Source of the DNA: Pratylenchus scribneri
Lineage: Eukaryota > Nematoda > Chromadorea > Rhabditida > Pratylenchidae
Assembly (NCBI GenBank): GCA_030063045.1
Contig: JAQSEB010000023.1
Location: forward strand, 4,650,001 to 4,714,000
Direction of reading: 5' to 3'
Length of the DNA stretch: 64,000 bases
Part shown: positions 1 to 12,000 of the stretch, piece after piece
Position numbering within the stretch: the first letter of the stretch is position 1
Layout of the letters: every line of letters begins with the position of its first letter
The notes under the pieces: model-generated
The model's input: only the letters and a program-made list of their open reading frames with translations
Database searches by the model: none
Told to the model about the DNA's origin: nothing
Made by a program: the position numbers and the translations under genes

Positions 1-455
1 TAAATTCCCCATTCCCCAGTTTCCATCCTTTTTAACAGACAATAAATCGTAAAAAATGAAAAATTGTGGGGAAAACGTCCACACTAATTTTTACATTTAC
101 TACATATTTTATTGGGTGAAAAATATTTGTGTACCTTCATTCAAGTCTAATAAGGTATTTTTAATTCGAATTCAGAAGTGGTCTGAATTTTCGCAACCAT
201 CAAAGTAAATAATTAATTATTAGCTATAAGTTTAGCAAATTTGACGTAATTATATAGTCCAAATTTGGGATGACTTAATATGATAAAGAATTAAGTGAAT
301 TTTGATTAAAAATTACAAGAATTTAAGCCAAAAACTAGCAGTTTTTGGTATAAATTAACAGCCAGAATATTCAAAATTTAAACATGGAAAATTATTTTAA
401 AAACTTAATTGACAAATTGACGAATATTTTTAATTGGTTTACCAATTGGAATTAC

Positions 456-633
456 CTGCTGAAGTCCCTTGGATTCCCTCATCCTCCTCATCGGCTTCAT
501 CGCCATCTCTAGTCAATGAACAAAGCAGAGGACGATTCAAGGCATCCGGCGAATGTGAATTGAATCGACGAGTCGATGAAGAATGAGGGGAATTTAAAGT
601 GCGAATGAATCCATTGACCAATGAATTCAACAT
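456..633 (-). CDS. Possible first exon of an unidentified gene (partial)
   Basis: An ATG at 633 opens a 59-codon reading frame, rich in Ser/Asn at first and then acidic (DGDEADEEDEG). It ends at a good splice donor (CAG|GTAATT at 456/455). The next exon would lie toward position 1 or outside the window, and I could not find a convincing acceptor. I do not recognise a family. The frame is open and meets a consensus donor, but it could still be chance. Nothing downstream confirms it. Confidence 0.25.
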
Positions 634-1580
634 TTCAAATAATTATTCGAAAATTGTAGTGAATATTTATTAAAAATTCATTTTAATTTTTTTCATAATT
701 TATAACCACTGGCGGATGCCAGCGAGTTTTTCACGTGGAAATGACTTTTTTGGGGAATGAATGGTGTGGCGGGCGGGAATGAATCAATATTAAAAAAGGG
801 GTAAAGAGGACTCAATATTTGTTTTGTTGGGTAGTTGCTAAATGCGCGAAAAAATGAACATCGAGAATGGAATGGACACTCTTTTGGGCGAATTGACAAT
901 TGAAAAAGGGGAATACTTTTGGGTAAATTATTGACGAGAATGGAAGAAAACAGCAGCAATGAATTGGAATATGTGGAATGGGAAAGTGCATTTGATTTTG
1001 GGGGAGAAAAAGCCGATGGATTGGCTGCGGCTGGTAATAGAATATTGGAGGAAAAAATGGATGGATTTATTTGGATAGATTTGGAGAAGGAAGGGAAAAG
1101 ACCAAATTGGGAATTGGGGAATGAAGGTGGAAATGCAACAGAAAAAGAGAATATGAAATTGGGAATGGGGAATGGTGTATTGATGAATAATTATTTTCGA
1201 ATTGGGCTTGGCCAATTTTGGAAAAGAAATTATGAAAATTTTTCAATTTGCTTATGATATCCATATTTTGTTCTTTTTGAAAATTAATCATAATTATTTT
1301 CACTAAACCAAATAATGAATATCGTAGAAAAATATAGAAAAGAATCAAAAACTTTAAAAAAAATATTTTCCATCAATGTTTAATCAAAAGATAGTCCAAT
1401 AATTGAAAATATATTTCCATTCAACTTTCAAAAAATCCATTCAAATACATCATTTTGTGTCGTTGCCCTACTGCTCGTCATCTGAATCCTTGCCAAATTC
1501 TCCAAAACATTTTGAAATTTTCCTTGCAGATGGCTTAAACATTTTATTTTTAATTAATTTCCATCCTTTTTCCGCATGAG
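634..1580. other. Intergenic, no supported gene
   Basis: Open frames exist on both strands around 700-1350, but they reflect a purine-rich plus strand (repeated GGAAATGG-like words) and show no domain, no family resemblance and no consistent splice pattern. I see nothing else I can name. Confidence 0.5.
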
Positions 1581-1827
1581 GCTTCACTCTTTGTACGGTT
1601 CGACTGGCCGATGAGCGCAACAATGTCTTGATGGACTTGACGGGCCCCCGGAATCAGGTGTATCCCTTAAAATATTCTAATTTGAATTGAATGGCACTTT
1701 CAAGGTCACAGTAATAGAATTTTGCCAAAATAGCACAGATCAATTGGACAATAATGCCGTCGCCTTCAATGTTTTTCCCCTTTTCCAGAAAAAATTAACA
1801 ACTCCTCAAAGCCTAGCCTCTTTTTAA
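1581..1827 (+). pseudogene. Two-exon coding fragment of unknown family
   Basis: Around 1600-1675 a frame reads VRLADERNNVLMDLTGPRNQ and stops exactly at a splice donor (CAG|GTGTAT). A 47-nt putative intron ends in TTTCAAG, and the same phase continues as VTVIEFCQNSTDQLDNN and on to a TAA at 1825-1827. The joined text looks like genuine protein and the intron has the local size. No start codon or upstream exon is visible, so it is either the 3' end of a gene with a distant 5' part or a decayed copy. Family not recognised. Confidence 0.3.
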
Positions 1828-1961
1828 ATCATTTTCTATTAGTAAAGTAAGGTTTATCAGAATACAAATAAATGTTTGAAATCATTTTGATAATATAGTA
1901 TGTTTGTATTATGTCTCATCAATTTGATTGATCGAATGGACGGACAATCAATTTACGAAAT

Positions 1962-2763
1962 TTAATTTTGTGAAATGAAAAAATTGCCGGCAATTGGATC
2001 GGTCAAATTTTGTTCTTTGGCAAAATTTTCAATGCTCCATTTTGACCGTTTTTTCACTATAATTGAGGATATATTCACATCAGTTAATTTTGGTCCACCT
2101 GGTTCAATATTTAATTCCCCTGGCTGTTGATAGACCAAAACCAAATATCGATGAGGACCTTTATAATGAATGAATTATATTTTAATTTAATTTATCAATT
2201 TTATGGCTAACCACTTCCCGATGGAGGTGATGGACCCTGATATTGGGTTAGCACCTTTCCCTGGCCGATTTCCCCTCCAGCGGGAATGTTCACCACCAAC
2301 CAATGAAGCCATTCTCTGATTTGAGGGCGAGTGGCAAGTTAAAATGAATGGTATTTCGATATTCACCTATTAGTTGGATTTGCCCTTGAGGGCGCATCAG
2401 GGTCGACCATGGCTACGGTATAGAATATTTGGCCGCCATTCTGTTTTTCTGAATCCCATTCGACATTGGGTTGAACATTTGTCTGTTCCGGTGTCAAAAG
2501 ATTGCCCAATTCGGCTTCATGACCATCTGATGAGAATTTCACTTTGGCCAATTCCGTTGGCCCCTTTTTGAGCATATTCGGCACAATATCATTTTCAATG
2601 AAAGCTTTTGTAATGCTTAAAAGGGATGGATAAATGGAGGAAATACGAATTGATGGATAAAAACGAACATGGTTGAATCAGCCATTGCCAAAGGGCACAA
2701 AATGAAAATTTGTAGAAGAAAAACAATTGGAAAGAAAGTGGCAAAAATGCGATTATTGACCAT
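1962..2763 (-). CDS. Secreted phosphatidylethanolamine-binding (PEBP/RKIP-like) protein
   Basis: Four exons. Exon 1 begins at ATG 2763 and encodes a strong signal peptide (MVNNRIFATFF, a hydrophobic run, then LAMA). A 53-nt intron leads to ITKAFIENDIVPNMLKKGP. The body carries the PEBP signature VDPDAPSRANPTNREWLHW, followed by LVVNIPAGGEIGQGKVLTQY and SPHRYLVLVYQQPG, with a C-terminal PIAGNFFISQN. These match the DPDAPSR and HRY ligand-pocket motifs of the family, and the order of segments is collinear with RKIP. PEBPs bind anionic lipid head groups or modulate kinases. A signal peptide is unusual for classical RKIP but known in secreted nematode PEBPs. The first donor (AT|GTTCGT) is weak, so the exon 1 boundary is the least certain part. 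The total is about 200 residues, normal for the family. It is divergent from the transporter gene starting at 3437. Confidence 0.85.
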
Positions 2764-3436
2764 TTTCTCAAATTGTTTATTATTTGGGATGTTTGGAAAG
2801 GGTATGAAAGGGCCAATGGAATTGGACGTAAACAAAAACAACAAAGACCATTATTTGGGGTTTAAAAATAGTAAAATGGAAAATAAAGAATTGGGAAATT
2901 TAGTAAAAATTATTCATTAAAGCATTCAAAAATCAATAAAATAATATTCGTCGAAAAATATTGCGAAGCGGGAAGAAAAATAGCAGCAAAGGGAAAAAAG
3001 CTTTTCGAGAATTCATATTGGAGAAAGATTAAATAGACGGATAATTTATAGAATAAAAAATGGATGAATTGCAGCAGCTGGAAAAGCCAATAAGAATTCG
3101 CCATTTTTGGTGGCAAATTGGTTATTAATTTGATTATAGATTATGCTTAATTGGCTATTTTTTTTATTACCATATTCTATGCTTTATTATTTTGTCAATA
3201 TCTTCCATTTATCATTTTGTAATCAATCTAATTATCATATTTTTGTTTAATAAATTGTCTCAATTTTGTGGCTTTTAATTTGATTGCTGCTGATATGAGG
3301 GAATTTTCGTGTGGACTTGAAAAGGGGAATATTGATTCATTAAAATTTGATAAGGATTGTCGAATTCAATTTCCGTTCATTCGATGTCCACAATTCCATC
3401 TCCATTTAAATTCAATGCAATTTTATAAAATTAAAA
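2764..3436. promoter_or_regulatory. Shared upstream region of two divergent genes
   Basis: About 670 bp separate the PEBP start (minus) from the transporter start (plus), so both promoters must lie here. The sequence is AT-rich. A 60-70 codon frame at 3268-3510 (plus) is open but lies in a different frame from the transporter's first exon, and I regard it as chance. I see no repeat. Confidence 0.4.
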
Positions 3437-4837
3437 ATGAAGGAGGAATTGATGATGATAAAGAAAATGGCCAAATGGAAGAGGGGAGAAAAGATGGACA
3501 TTGGACATGAGATTAATAATGGGCCAAAAGGAGGAACAAAAGTGAGTCAAAAACATCAAATTAAACAATCAATCTCCAATTAAGTTACTTTTGGCCATTC
3601 TCATCATTGGTTCATTGGCCATCTCCCGCGGATATGGAATCCAATTGAAATATTCAATCCTGAATGACCAATCCAAACAACAATTCTATCCTCCTTTCCT
3701 TCTAATGTGGTTCAATAACAGTTGCCTGGTTTGTCTTTTGACCAAATTAGTTTGGGCATTCCCACTCAATTTTCAGATAATTTGTTTTCCTCTTTATTTT
3801 ATTTATGTCAAAATTTTCTCTTCGAATTCGTCTCGCCAAATTATTGGCGATTCTTCATTAATTTTCAACAAATCCAAGTTCAAAATTGAGTAGGCACAAA
3901 ATGTATTTTATTTCCTTCAATAAAATAATAATCGCAGCAAATTCCTCTGTGCCCAATTCATTTTCCTGCTTCTTTTCAATGTGAATAATTACACAAATTC
4001 TCTTTCCCTTGGCCGCATTTCCACTTCTGCCGCCCTCAGCATTCACAGTTTGGAAGTTTCCATTGTTTATATTTTAGGCCGATTCTTTTTGAAAGAACAG
4101 TTTTTCCTTTTAAAGGTAAAATGATTTTGAATAAATAATAAATATTTTCCATAGACATTCGGTGTTTTCCTTGCTATGGCCGGTGTCATCTTAATTGCAT
4201 TCGACAATGAATTTGCGGCCGATTTTATCGGCGTTTTCCTCAAATTGTTAGGCTGTATAGCCACCTCCATTTACAAAGCAAGTATCCAAATTTTTCACCC
4301 ATTCAATTTTTATTAAAGATTGGCTTTAAAAGGGCTGCCGGGAATGCAACCACCGGTCAAAGCATGTTTTTCCTCTCTGGAATGGGTTTAGTCAATTTAC
4401 TTGTGAATTTGCCTCCAGCCATTCTTCTTCTCCATTTCGGCTTGGAATCATTCCATTTTGAGTTTGTCCCGTGGCTGCACATTTTCGGCTTCATTTTCCT
4501 CACTTTCGGTTTTTATGTCCACACCAAATCCACCTTACAAATTTCAGTTTTTAATTTTTCAACCATTTTTGGAATTGCCCTCCTCAGCCCAGTCATTGTT
4601 TCCATTGGCATTTTAAGTGGTGTTCCAATTAGCATTGGCATTGATATTGCCCTGAGGGAACATTTGGCTAGTTGGAAATTCATTTTTGGCACAATATTAT
4701 TGCTCATTTCCGTCATTTTAACTACCTTTCATGAACAAATTCGGACGGCAATTCGACTACAAAAAGAGGATTATTACGGACAAGAGAAAAGGGAATTAAC
4801 AGAATTGGATGGAAAAAATGGACTAAATTCAGAATAA
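3437..4837 (+). CDS. SLC35F3/F4-like multi-pass transporter
   Basis: Seven exons can be joined with matching phases: 3437-3541, 3585-3728, 3777-3889, 3938-4115, 4155-4277, 4319-4508 and 4548-4837. They give about 380 residues. The product is a hydrophobic drug/metabolite-transporter-fold protein. Stretches such as NNSCLIICFPLYFIY, LEVSIVYILGRFFLKEQ, AMAGVILIAF, a YK..FK pair and LLSPVIVSIGILSGVPI line up in order with human SLC35F3/F4 as I remember them. SLC35F3 is linked to thiamine transport; the substrate here is unknown. The intron after 4277 has a GC donor (AAA|GCAAGT), since no GT donor keeps the frame. The last intron is 39 nt, in frame and stop-free, so its retention would add 13 residues. 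Start: the first ATG after an in-frame stop. Confidence 0.85.
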
Positions 4838-5016
4838 AAGAATCGAAATTGCTTATTGGCATCGGCATTATTTGTGCTATGCTAATGTGTAATGTATTAT
4901 ATTTTATATATATATTTGGTGCATTTTAAATTTTAATCAATTGTAGAATAAAAATAAATTAAGAACAATAATGAGAAACATAATATTTATGAAAAAATTC
5001 ATTTTATTTTTTTCTG

Positions 5017-5178
5017 CTATTGACACTGCTGATTTGCCTTGCAGTGATAACATTGCGATTTGTACTGTAAATATTCCATAGAAAATTTCTGAATTTTCCT
5101 TTTATCATTTTTGTCATCCTTCTTTAGATGTCTTTTGTCCATGAATTCAGCAATGTCCTTCAATTTGGCTGAATCCAT
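5017..5178 (-). CDS. Small basic CxxC ORF (53 aa)
   Basis: A clean ATG-to-TAG frame gives MDSAKLKDIAEFMDKRHLKK, a charged Lys/Asp stretch, and a C-terminus with YHCKANQQCQ. Two CxxC-like cysteines (CYHC) and a further Cys close the protein. It lies between the 3' end of the transporter and a minisatellite. No signal peptide or membrane segment. I do not recognise it. It could be the terminal exon of a larger gene or a short independent protein. Codon use looks like that of neighbouring exons, which is the main reason to list it. Confidence 0.3.
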   Translation of the reverse strand: MDSAKLKDIAEFMDKRHLKKDDKNDKRKIQKFSMEYLQYKSQCYHCKANQQCQ

Positions 5179-5216
5179 TATTGAATTAGATTTTGGATTG
5201 ATGAGTTTGATGGGCG

Positions 5217-5850
5217 AATGTAGTAGTGGAATTAATCTAAGAAGAGGCGGAATTAATCTAAGCTAAAACAGGCAGAATTATTCTAACTAGGAGGAATTAT
5301 TCTAAGCTAAAACAGGCGGAATTATTCTTATTAGTTGACCAGGCGGAATTATTCTTAGTTGACCAGGCGGAATTATTCTAACTAGGCGGAATTATTCTAA
5401 CTAGGCGGAATTATTCTAATCTAACAGGCGGAATTATTCTAATCTAAAAAAGGCGGAATTATTCTAATCTAAAACAGGCGGAATAATTATTAGTTGACCA
5501 GGCGGAATTATTCTTAGTTGACCAGGCGGAATTATTCTAACTTGGCGGAATTATTCTAATCTAAAACAGGCGGAATTATTCTTAGTTGACCAGGCGGAAT
5601 TATTCTTAGTTGACCAGGCGGAATTATTCTAAGTTGACCAGGCGGAATTAAAACAGGCGGATTTATTCTTAGAAGCAGGCGGAATTATTCTTTGACCAGC
5701 AGGCGGAATTATTCTAACTAGGCGGAATTATTCTAATCTAAAACAGGTGGAATTATTCTTAGTTGACCAGGCGGAATTATTCTAACTAGGCGGAATTATT
5801 GTAAGCTAAAACAGGCGGAATTATTCTAACCCAGGCGGAATTAATCTTGC
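5217..5850. repeat. Minisatellite built on AGGCGGAATTATTCTWA
   Basis: Some 25-30 degenerate direct copies of the core AGGCGGAATTATTCT are joined by one of a few linkers (AACT, AAGCTAAAAC, TAGTTGACC). The unit alternates between roughly 19 and 25 bp according to linker. The same core and linkers recur in a second array at 63415-63828, about 58 kb away in an intron of the cadherin gene. Confidence 0.95.
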
Positions 5851-6047
5851 TAAATTCGTACGAATTTTAGTTTAGTATTTAATTAGTACAAAATCACCCA
5901 CAACACAATCATTTTACTTTCTCATATATTCATCCAAAAAAATAATGAAAAATAATAAAGTGCAGCAAATTTAACAATAAAAATTTATGAAATGAGAAAG
6001 TTAAATTTGTTTTAATAGCTGTTTTTCCCTTTTTGAATGTTTTTTGT

Positions 6048-9000
6048 TCATTTTGGACGAGCATCGCCAAAAAAGAAATTGAGTAGTCGATCAATAATGA
6101 AACAGCAAAATAAATCGCCAATTATGCAAAGGACCAATGTATTTCGCAGGGACTCGGGAATATGGACCAATTCTGTAAAAATAAATTGTTGAATTTGGAA
6201 AATATTTTATTTTATAACCAAATTTGGCATTCATTTCGGGGAAAGTGTTAGAGGCAAAAGCGACCATAACCAAAAATGAGGAAATTATTGAATAGAAAAG
6301 TGGTCGATTCTCTGAATTTAAATTAATTTTGAATTAATTTTAAATTTAATTTTGTTCACCGGTTAAACTTTCCATGAATGGTCTTCCCCTATAATTGACC
6401 GCAAATGTGGCAATTTGAAGGGAAGAGGACATCAAATAGACGGCCGTATTCAATAAATTCGGTTTAAATTCTTTTTCCAATTCAACTTTTTCCTTTCTAA
6501 AAATATTCCAATAATTAATTATTTCCCTCATCCATTTCCCACCTTTCCTCCAAATTATGTGCCAATTGGACAATGTGAAGAAGGCACAAAAAATGGACCA
6601 AAAATTGGGTGGTGATTGTGGAAAGAGTGTATAAATTGAAAATGTTTGGGATTGGCCGTTGCTTTGCCAATGTTTTCAGCGGCTTGGAACGAGAAATGAA
6701 GAGGAAACAGGCTGCCAAAAATATTCCTTGAACCGTGGCCTTTGATTGAAAATAATTAAATAAATATTATTAAAATAAATACTTGAGTATCCGAAAATTT
6801 GACTCCATCCAAATAGAGGACACTTTGACTGTAGGCCAAAACGAGGGCATTCAGCGCAAGGATTTTGAACATTTGAAGGGTGGTCACTAAAGTGCATCGG
6901 CCTTGTTTGATTATATTACAAACTAAAATAAAAATAATTTAATTTTGGTTTATTTAATTATTACTTGATTGAATTGAAGTGGATTTTGATGTAAATGGTG
7001 CCGCATAGCTTGCATCGCCGAGTCGTACTTTTAGCTGCTCTTCTTGTTCCATTTCACGCATCATTTGGTCCAATCGATTCTTTCAATTAATTAAATAATA
7101 ATTGATTTATTCATTTTAATTATTCAAACCTGCATTTGTTGTTGCCTTCCACCAATTCTTCCTTTTGCCTCCGTTCTTGGCACCGCATTCGATGGCAAAT
7201 TTGGCGGTTTTTTCGTCACACTTTGTTTTGTTGGTTCATTTGCCGTGGATGATCCAACATTTGTGCTGGGGGTTTCTTCATTTTGTTGTTTTTCCTCCTC
7301 TTTTGATGTTTCCTTCATTGGATTTGTGAGCAAAGCAACACCAACTTCCGCATGTTTCAATGCACCAACATCATTTGTTCTTTTTAAATATAATAATTAT
7401 TGATTGTTAAAATTAATATTGGAAATAGAAATAGGCTAATTCCCTGAAATTAGCTGGATAATTCTGGAAATCCCAACTTTTGGGCAATCAAAAGATTTGA
7501 GAATAGGTTCATTATAATCGGAATGGACGATTTTACTCTATGAAATTTCAATTTCAAACCGATTTGAGCTTATTTTAAAAAGTTGAACCATTGCTTAAAC
7601 CCGAATCGGTTTTGTTTTACTATTTTTAGCTAATAAGCCTTAAAATCTGTCTGAAATTGAAATTTCATAGTCATAGACTAAATCGACCATTACTAGTTGA
7701 TGAAGCCAATCTCATCTCTATAGGTTACCTAGAAGTCGAGATACTAAAATTATCTATAGTAATAGTTAGCTAATTGATTTAAATAATTAATATTTACCCA
7801 TCTCCGCACATCAATGTAACAAATCCCATCCCCTTCAACGCATTTATTGCCCTTTCCTTCTGTTTTGGTGACATTCGTGCATAAACTCGAACATTGCAAA
7901 GCACTAAAATAATCAAAAATAATTCAAATAAAATAATTAAACTTGTTTTAAATTTCCATATTTCCAATTCTTCCAACAAATATTCAAATGCATTCCCCGT
8001 AATGCACAGTTCAAATTTATGGGAACGAGCGAGTAAATGATTTTTGGTCAGCAAAACATCCGTTGTCAGGGCAATTTGCCCATCCACCGATCGCCAAAGC
8101 CATTTAGAATTATTCATTTCATCATTTACTAAAATTAATTTTATTTTTAATTGGTCCAAATGCGAATGAACCTATTGGTTGATCCAAAATTAGTGCTGTC
8201 CGATTTTTGCGAATAAATTTTAGCACTTTTGCCACATGAATGGCAGTCAAAACATTATCCCCAGTGATCATTACAACCTTAAAATTGAATAAATCATAAT
8301 TTAATTAGAGTAAAATAATACCCGATGTGATGCTTCGGTGATTTCGGCGATCATTTGTCGACTGTCCACCTTCAATGGGCACGAAATGACGGCAAAACCA
8401 GCAAATTCCAAATCCCTCTCAAATTCTTCCCTTTTCATTTCCCTCAATTGTTGGCTGCTTAATTGGCCAATTTCCCGGATGCCAAGGGCAATTATTCGGG
8501 CACCGGCCTGTGCCAATTTTTGATAATTTTCTTCATAATCCACCGGTAATTCATGGAACTAAAAATGACATAAATTAATTAATTGTTAAAATTAATTTTT
8601 ACCATTTCTCTGAGTATTTCGGGTGCCCCTTTGACTGTAACCACACATTTTGATTCACTCGCATTCTGTTGGTAACCAGCAATTACGGTCATTCTCTTCA
8701 TTTGACTGGAAAAATGGAATCGGCGAAGAATTTTCAGCGGAGGAATTTTTGTATTCTTTTTGCATGGAACAACCGCATCTTCTATAAATTATTATTAATT
8801 AATTTAATATTTAAATTGTTGAATTAACGTTTTGTAACATTCCAATCAATCCATTTGAGGATGGCCTTTTCCAGCGGGTCGCCTACCAATTCTTCATCAA
8901 ATCGAACCAGGGAATGGCAAGAGGCCAATGCCCGAATTGTGTTTTGGCCACAATCCGCGGAGGAATAAATCATTTTAGGAATTTGGTAATTTTGGCCATC

Positions 9001-12000
9001 CATTTCGTCATTATTAATTTGATTTTGTTCATTTTGGGTCAATCCGGCAATTCCTTCCATCACCAATTCATCTTTTGTCAGGGTCCCAGTTTTATCAAAG
9101 CAACAAATGTCCACTTTTCCGGCGAATGGAATTCGAAATGGTTCAGTGCAAAAAATGCCCAGCTTTTGGAGGGCAATGAGGGAATTATTGACGGCCAGTG
9201 ACAATTCAATGGGCAATTCGGGTGGAATTACACTGGTCAAAATGAGAACACATTCCAAAAATAGTTTATAACGGGAACGGAATTCATCCTCCGTACCTTA
9301 ATAAATATTAATTACGTTTTAATTAAAATTATTTTTGGGTACCTTTCATCCATAAATAGGCGGCGGCAGCAATGGCAAAAATGAGAAGGAAAAGGATGAA
9401 GGCGAATGTTTCCAAATTGTTGGCGCTCACTCTTTTCACTCCAAACTAAATTAAATAAAAATAGATTAATAATAAATATATTTAATAGGGTTTGTATTTA
9501 ATTTGGGAAAAAAGTATTGTAAATGCCGAATATTTTAATGGTTCAATGGTTTGTCCTAGACCACCAAACCATATATCCAATCGATAGATCTCATCAAGAG
9601 CGTCGATTCTCGATTGAATATAATTTGTCATGGTTTGGTAAAAATTAAATGGTTTTAAACCGTCTTTTCTTTAGGTCATTGTCTTTCAAAACTTATTTAA
9701 AATTAGTTAAACCAAAGCCAAAAATTAATTATCAAATTATGGGTGGGTCTTGATGAGCTTTATCGATTCGGTTTATGGTTTGGGAGTTTAAACCACTCTA
9801 ATCTATTACCATTTACAATTCCAATATTTTTTGGCCAAATTAATTATTTTCCTAACAATAATAATACTAATAATTAATGAACCATAATTGTTCGAAGAAG
9901 GCTGCCCTGTTGAGTGTTGAACCCGGTGCGAAGAACATAACAAATTACTCCATTGTCCGGGGCCTTCATTCCCGCTTCATTTTTTGCTGTAAATTAATTT
10001 GATTAAATCCAGAAAATTAATTGAACCTGGCGGTGTGTGTTGTAACATTTTTGTGCCCCCAAAAAGGACATGCAATCTGCCATCTCCGCCAATGTCAAAA
10101 TGCCTTTCCTTTTCTAATTCCTCCACCGGTTCCTTCATTTGTGGAATTGATTCGCCGGTTAACATTGCTTCATCACAAATTGCATGGCCACGTAAAACTG
10201 ATTAAAATTAATTTTGAGTTGGTTTTTATTATATTTAATTTTTACGTAAAAGATCGCAAGGAATTGTTTTATCATCATTTCCTCCTTTTGTTGAATTTAT
10301 TGAGACAATATCACCACAAATTAATTGATCTATGAATTATTATTGATGGGATTAATTATTCAAATATGAAAAAACCTGAATTAATTTTATTCCATCTCTT
10401 TGCCCGATAAACATTTATTTGATGTGGTTTTGAGCCCATATTCCTTTAAATTATAATTTAAATGAATTAATTAAAAATTTTAAACCTAATTTCGGACATA
10501 TTTCGCATTTGTTGTTTCACAATTGTTGCCTTTAAAATAAATTACAAATTTATTTCGCTTAATTTGTTACCTCAAATGTGACCAACATGAACAAAGTAAG
10601 CAATGAATAATACCACATATCCTCTTTTGATGAATTTAAGCGTTATTAAAATTACAATTTTACCTAAACACCAAAGACCAACGCAAAAAACTTGAAAAAC
10701 AAAAAATGGTGCCGTTGCCCTCTCAATGAATAATTCACCAAATTTTGGGACTTCCATTTCAACACTAAATAAATATTTGAATTAATTATTTATTTATGAT
10801 TTGGAATTTGACCGATTATCGCCATATTCCAATTGAATTTCCTTTGCCTTTTCTTCACTTTCAATTCCTTTTGCTTCTGTCGCCGACAAAAGTCGGCAAC
10901 AATTTTTTCTTTTTGAGCAAAATAAAAAGAAAAGGGATTAATTTCAATGGAAAAGATCAACGATTAAAATATGGGCAAAATGGATTATCCAATTTCCATT
11001 ATAGGATGTAGGCAAAATTCCCATGGTTCTTATTCTTTTTGGTGATCATTGGTATTTAGTTAACCGGGCTTTAGAGGTGATCTTCCCTTGATCCCTCCCT
11101 CTCCCCTGTTCCTCACTGCCAATTCACTAGTTGGTCTGCGCTTAGCAATAGATCAATTGGGGATTTGGCGAGGCTATATAAATAAGAAGAAAACTAAACT
11201 AAGGTATACCATCTGAGGAATAAATCTAGAATCATGAAGCAATAACCAACAAGCCAAAGGCCCTCCGTGCCTTCCGTCCCACGCCCAGTGGTCCTCCCCA
11301 AGCTCGGCTTGTCCAACAGCCATGAGCAGACCACCAATTTCCCTCATATGGGCTGGACAACTGGCATACTTTCTTCTCCACTATGTGGGACAAAACAATA
11401 AGACTAGGACAGGGGGGAGGTTAACCTTATTCAATGGTTTTCCTCCTTCCCTCTGTAGGGCAAATTAGATTCAACATTCAATAGCTCGACTCCCAGCAGA
11501 GCTAAACCTTTAAACTAATTTATCCTCCCCCCCCCCCCCCCCCCCCCCCCCCATTTTTTCTGTTGTGGGTGTTCTGGATTTAGGCTCTCAATTCTCTGGT
11601 AGAGCGACCAGAACTCCCGCAACACGCCCGCAATGTTCTTGTTGCTTTTGGGGAGCAGCTAGCAATTTAAAAAGTTGAGCTAGGCTTTTGGGAAGCAACT
11701 AGCAATTAGGAAAAATCTCAAAAGAGAAGTGAATGTCCGGCACAATTGAAGCAGTATGAGATTTTTCGAATTGCTAGTTGCTTCCCAAAAGCCTAGCTCA
11801 ATTTCTCAACCGCTGCCGCTCATAATCCTAGCCCATTCTTCAAATTTTATCATCAATGGAATTTTCCTTCCCAATTAGGAAATTTTCCACATTCAATTAA
11901 ATTGGAATTCTATCCCTTGAATTCCTTTTAATTTCCCAAAATCATTTGAACCATTTTATTTTCCATTAAAACAGGAATTATACCAATTGAATTCCTTAAA

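Noticed and set aside
919..1257. 112-codon plus-strand ORF near the left end
   Set aside because: Composed of repeated GGAAATGGA-like words, with equally open frames on the other strand and no family features.
5217..5850. CRISPR-like regular spacing of the AGGCGGAATTATTCT repeat
   Set aside because: Spacers are a few recurring linkers, not unique sequences, and the genome is eukaryotic; it is a minisatellite.
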